A stretch of DNA of 28,739 bases from a virus, in the IMG/VR virus record IMGVR_UViG_3300008267_000544, positions 1 through 28,739 of that record. One strand, written 5' to 3'. A model generated the notes under the pieces. The model was given only the letters and a program-made list of their open reading frames with translations. It had not been told where the DNA came from and did not search any database. Shown in pieces: positions 27,459-28,739 of this stretch (its first letter is position 1; each line of letters opens with the position of its first letter). The position numbers and the translations under genes are program-made.

Positions 27459-27644
27459 CTACCTCTTCACCAGAGGGCTGACGATGCCAGCCAGTACCTC
27501 AACAGCTCGATAGAGCTTGACCGCAAGCCTGCGGTAGTTGCTCAGCGCTTCATTGTCCTTAGGCGTTGGGGTCATGTTCACGATGACCAGTGCAACACCG
27601 TGGATTGCTACTGCAAGAGCAACGTAATCACTGATGCGATCCAC
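27459..27644 (-). CDS. small membrane protein, holin candidate, 61 aa
   Basis: GTG start at 27644. One hydrophobic segment (YVALAVAIHGVALVIVNM, residues 7-24) is followed by a polar stretch (TPTPKDNEAL) and a second amphipathic segment (LAVKLYRAVEVLAGIVSPLVKR) with a basic end. Small size, one or two membrane segments, a basic C-terminus and the neighbouring lysis-type genes fit a holin. No family motif proves this. Confidence 0.6.
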   Translation of the reverse strand: MDRISDYVALAVAIHGVALVIVNMTPTPKDNEALSNYRRLAVKLYRAVEVLAGIVSPLVKR

Positions 27645-27672
27645 TGTTGAAGAGCGGCTCGCCCAACCCTAC

Positions 27673-27900
27673 TTAATCCTTGACACCTGGCAAGTGTGTT
27701 TGCTCAAGCGTGCGGATGCGCACCTCGTGATCACGTAGGTCGTCTTCCAGTACACGTATGTCCTTCTGCAGCTCAGACCTCAACATCCTCACCTCGCTAA
27801 GGATTGCGTCCATCCCGCGCTTCATGGAGCCGTGCTCTACGGCCATCTTCCATAGGGCGCCTGTCGCGGCTACCCCAACAACAGATGCGACCTCAAGCAC
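27673..27900 (-). CDS. membrane-anchored coiled-coil protein, possible spanin or holin partner, 75 aa
   Basis: GTG start at 27900. An N-terminal hydrophobic segment (VASVVGVAATGALWKMAV) is followed by a charged coiled coil (GMDAILSEVRMLRSELQKDI, then RVLEDDLRDHEVRIRTLEQ). That is the architecture of inner-membrane spanins and of some phage holin-like proteins. It lies 28 nt upstream of the holin candidate in the same operon. Specific function unproven. Confidence 0.6.
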   Translation of the reverse strand: MLEVASVVGVAATGALWKMAVEHGSMKRGMDAILSEVRMLRSELQKDIRVLEDDLRDHEVRIRTLEQTHLPGVKD

Positions 27901-27953
27901 GGTGCTGCAAAAGCTATAAGCAGAGTACCGAGTTGAGGCCGCAGTTCCAGGCT

Positions 27954-28484
27954 TCAGCCAATGATCTGAGCGCTCGTTGCTCCACCGCTGAAGGTGATTG
28001 TGTCCTCAGGTGCAGGCGCCGGCGCTGAGTCCTGCGAGGGCCACGCTGGGTAGTCAGCACCTGTGATGTAGGCAGCCAGAGCAGGCGTATCCACCGTGTG
28101 CTCGATCTCGTAGACCTTGCTGCCTGCTGCCAGGCGTACTTGCTCGCGCCAGGTCTTGATCACCGGGTCAGCGACCTTGCCGTTATCGGCCTCGCGGATG
28201 ATGATCCAGTCGGTGGGCTGCAGCAGGGTGTTGGCGGTCTGGCGGGTTTGCGCCACCCACTGCTCAACGAGCTGGCCGTGATCCTTCCAGATCAGGCTGC
28301 CGTCTTCTGAGTAGCCCCATGCAAATCTCTGGTCCCAGGTCGGAGGGTCAGGCACTTCTGTGACCCCAGCCTGCTCGCGCTCTTCAGGCGTCGCTAAGCG
28401 CAAAAAGTTGGCGGGCCGGAGAATCCCGTGGACATCAGTGAAGGCCACGTCGGGAGACAGTGGCTTGCCGTCTAGAAGGAACAT
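27954..28484 (-). CDS. tail-fibre assembly-like protein, 176 aa
   Basis: On the minus strand, ATG at 28484 opens 176 residues. The N-terminus (MFLLDGKPLSPDVAF) contains a beta-rich module followed by PANFLRLATPEEREQAGV and EVPDPPTWDQRFAWG. The C-terminal part (TLLQPTDWIIIREADNGKV, then KTWREQVRLAA) matches the pattern of tail-fibre assembly chaperones, in which an LxPTDWxxxRxxE motif precedes a helix. It lies downstream of a gene encoding the C-terminus of a fibre-like protein. The Pro/Ala-rich end is disordered. Role inferred. Confidence 0.7.
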   Translation of the reverse strand: MFLLDGKPLSPDVAFTDVHGILRPANFLRLATPEEREQAGVTEVPDPPTWDQRFAWGYSEDGSLIWKDHGQLVEQWVAQTRQTANTLLQPTDWIIIREADNGKVADPVIKTWREQVRLAAGSKVYEIEHTVDTPALAAYITGADYPAWPSQDSAPAPAPEDTITFSGGATSAQIIG

Positions 28485-28532
28485 GGCTGGTGGTGCGGTG
28501 TTACATGGGGCGGTGCCCAGAAGTCGTGTTCA

Positions 28533-28619
28533 CTACGAGGGCGGTCCGCTGTAACCAACTTGGCAGGCGACAACTACGACTGCGAGTAACACCAGCGGAA
28601 TCCATAGAAGTATTTCCAT
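28533..28619 (-). CDS. very small membrane or lipobox protein, 28 aa
   Basis: The ATG at 28619 overlaps the upstream TAA (TAATG). The product MEILLWIPLVLLAVVVVACQ plus eight residues is essentially one transmembrane helix with a lipobox-like VVAC. It could be a minimal Rz1-like outer-membrane lipoprotein, a holin modulator or a membrane anchor. The overlap with the fibre gene supports translation, but at 28 residues chance cannot be excluded. Confidence 0.45.
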   Translation of the reverse strand: MEILLWIPLVLLAVVVVACQVGYSGPPS

Positions 28620-28739
28620 TAGCGTGCGCGGGCGTATTGGAAGGGCGATTCGGCGAAGGCGGCGTAGACGAATACGCTGTTATTCGTGCTCACCAGAGTG
28701 TTTCTCACTTTGAAGCCGTTAGATAGTATGTCTATTGGA
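28619..28739 (-). CDS. C-terminal end of a tail-fibre or virion adhesin (partial, 5' beyond window)
   Basis: The minus-strand frame enters from the right edge and ends with TAA at 28621-28619. The last residues, NGFKVRNTLVSTNNSVFVYA then AFAESPFQYARAR, match the common C-terminal beta-sheet of cyanophage fibre and receptor-binding proteins (GFKxRNT ... YIYAAFAENPFK). It heads the leftward late operon visible here. Confidence 0.7.
   Translation of the reverse strand, partial: PIDILSNGFKVRNTLVSTNNSVFVYAAFAESPFQYARAR

Overview
This window is a large part of a T7-like podovirus (Autographiviridae-type) genome that infects a unicellular cyanobacterium, most likely Synechococcus or Cyanobium. The T7 core proteins are recognisable: single-subunit RNA polymerase, gp2.5-like SSB, endonuclease I, primase-helicase, 5'-3' exonuclease, portal, scaffold, capsid, both tail tubular proteins and the large terminase. 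The host is indicated by a 43-nt copy of the 5' half of a tRNA-Leu(UAA) between the integrase and RNA polymerase genes (an attP-like site laid out as in marine cyanopodoviruses) and by a cyanobacterial-type AbrB-like protein split over two small ORFs.

Layout. Positions 2-1115 (+) hold the end of one gene and three small unknown genes, which run head-on into a minus-strand packaging operon at 1116-3612 (two small basic proteins, large terminase, a 53-aa protein). Positions 3613-4433 are a non-coding control region with divergent transcription, strong purine skew in both outward transcripts, palindromes and tandem operator-like repeats. Positions 4434-6823 (+) hold short early genes. Several carry a shared ACCTTGCAA leader, and three are preceded by a repeated, covarying double hairpin. 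This block includes a ribbon-helix-helix protein and secreted or membrane-anchored small proteins. Positions 6871-8563 form a lysogeny module: sigma70-like promoter, MarR-like regulator, tyrosine integrase, GCAACCA repeats and the tRNA-Leu-like core. Positions 8563-15793 hold RNA polymerase and replication genes, with no DNA polymerase gene between helicase and exonuclease where T7 has one. Positions 15786-25328 hold virion morphogenesis genes. Positions 25359-27244 hold the split AbrB-like gene and a GH73 plus C39-like muralytic protein. Positions 27237-28739 (-) are a late operon entering from the right: tail-fibre C-terminus, small membrane proteins and a tail-fibre-assembly-like protein.

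How it fits together. Host RNA polymerase probably transcribes the early cassettes, integrase and phage RNA polymerase; the phage polymerase would then read the replication and virion genes. The integrase, MarR-like and RHH proteins and the att-like site suggest a capacity for lysogeny. The most unusual points are the missing DNA polymerase, the repeated double-hairpin/leader architecture of the early genes, the skewed bidirectional control region, the att site inside a long inverted repeat, the split AbrB-like gene, and a 23-bp duplication that breaks tail tubular protein B. All functions are inferred from reading the sequence; no database search was run.
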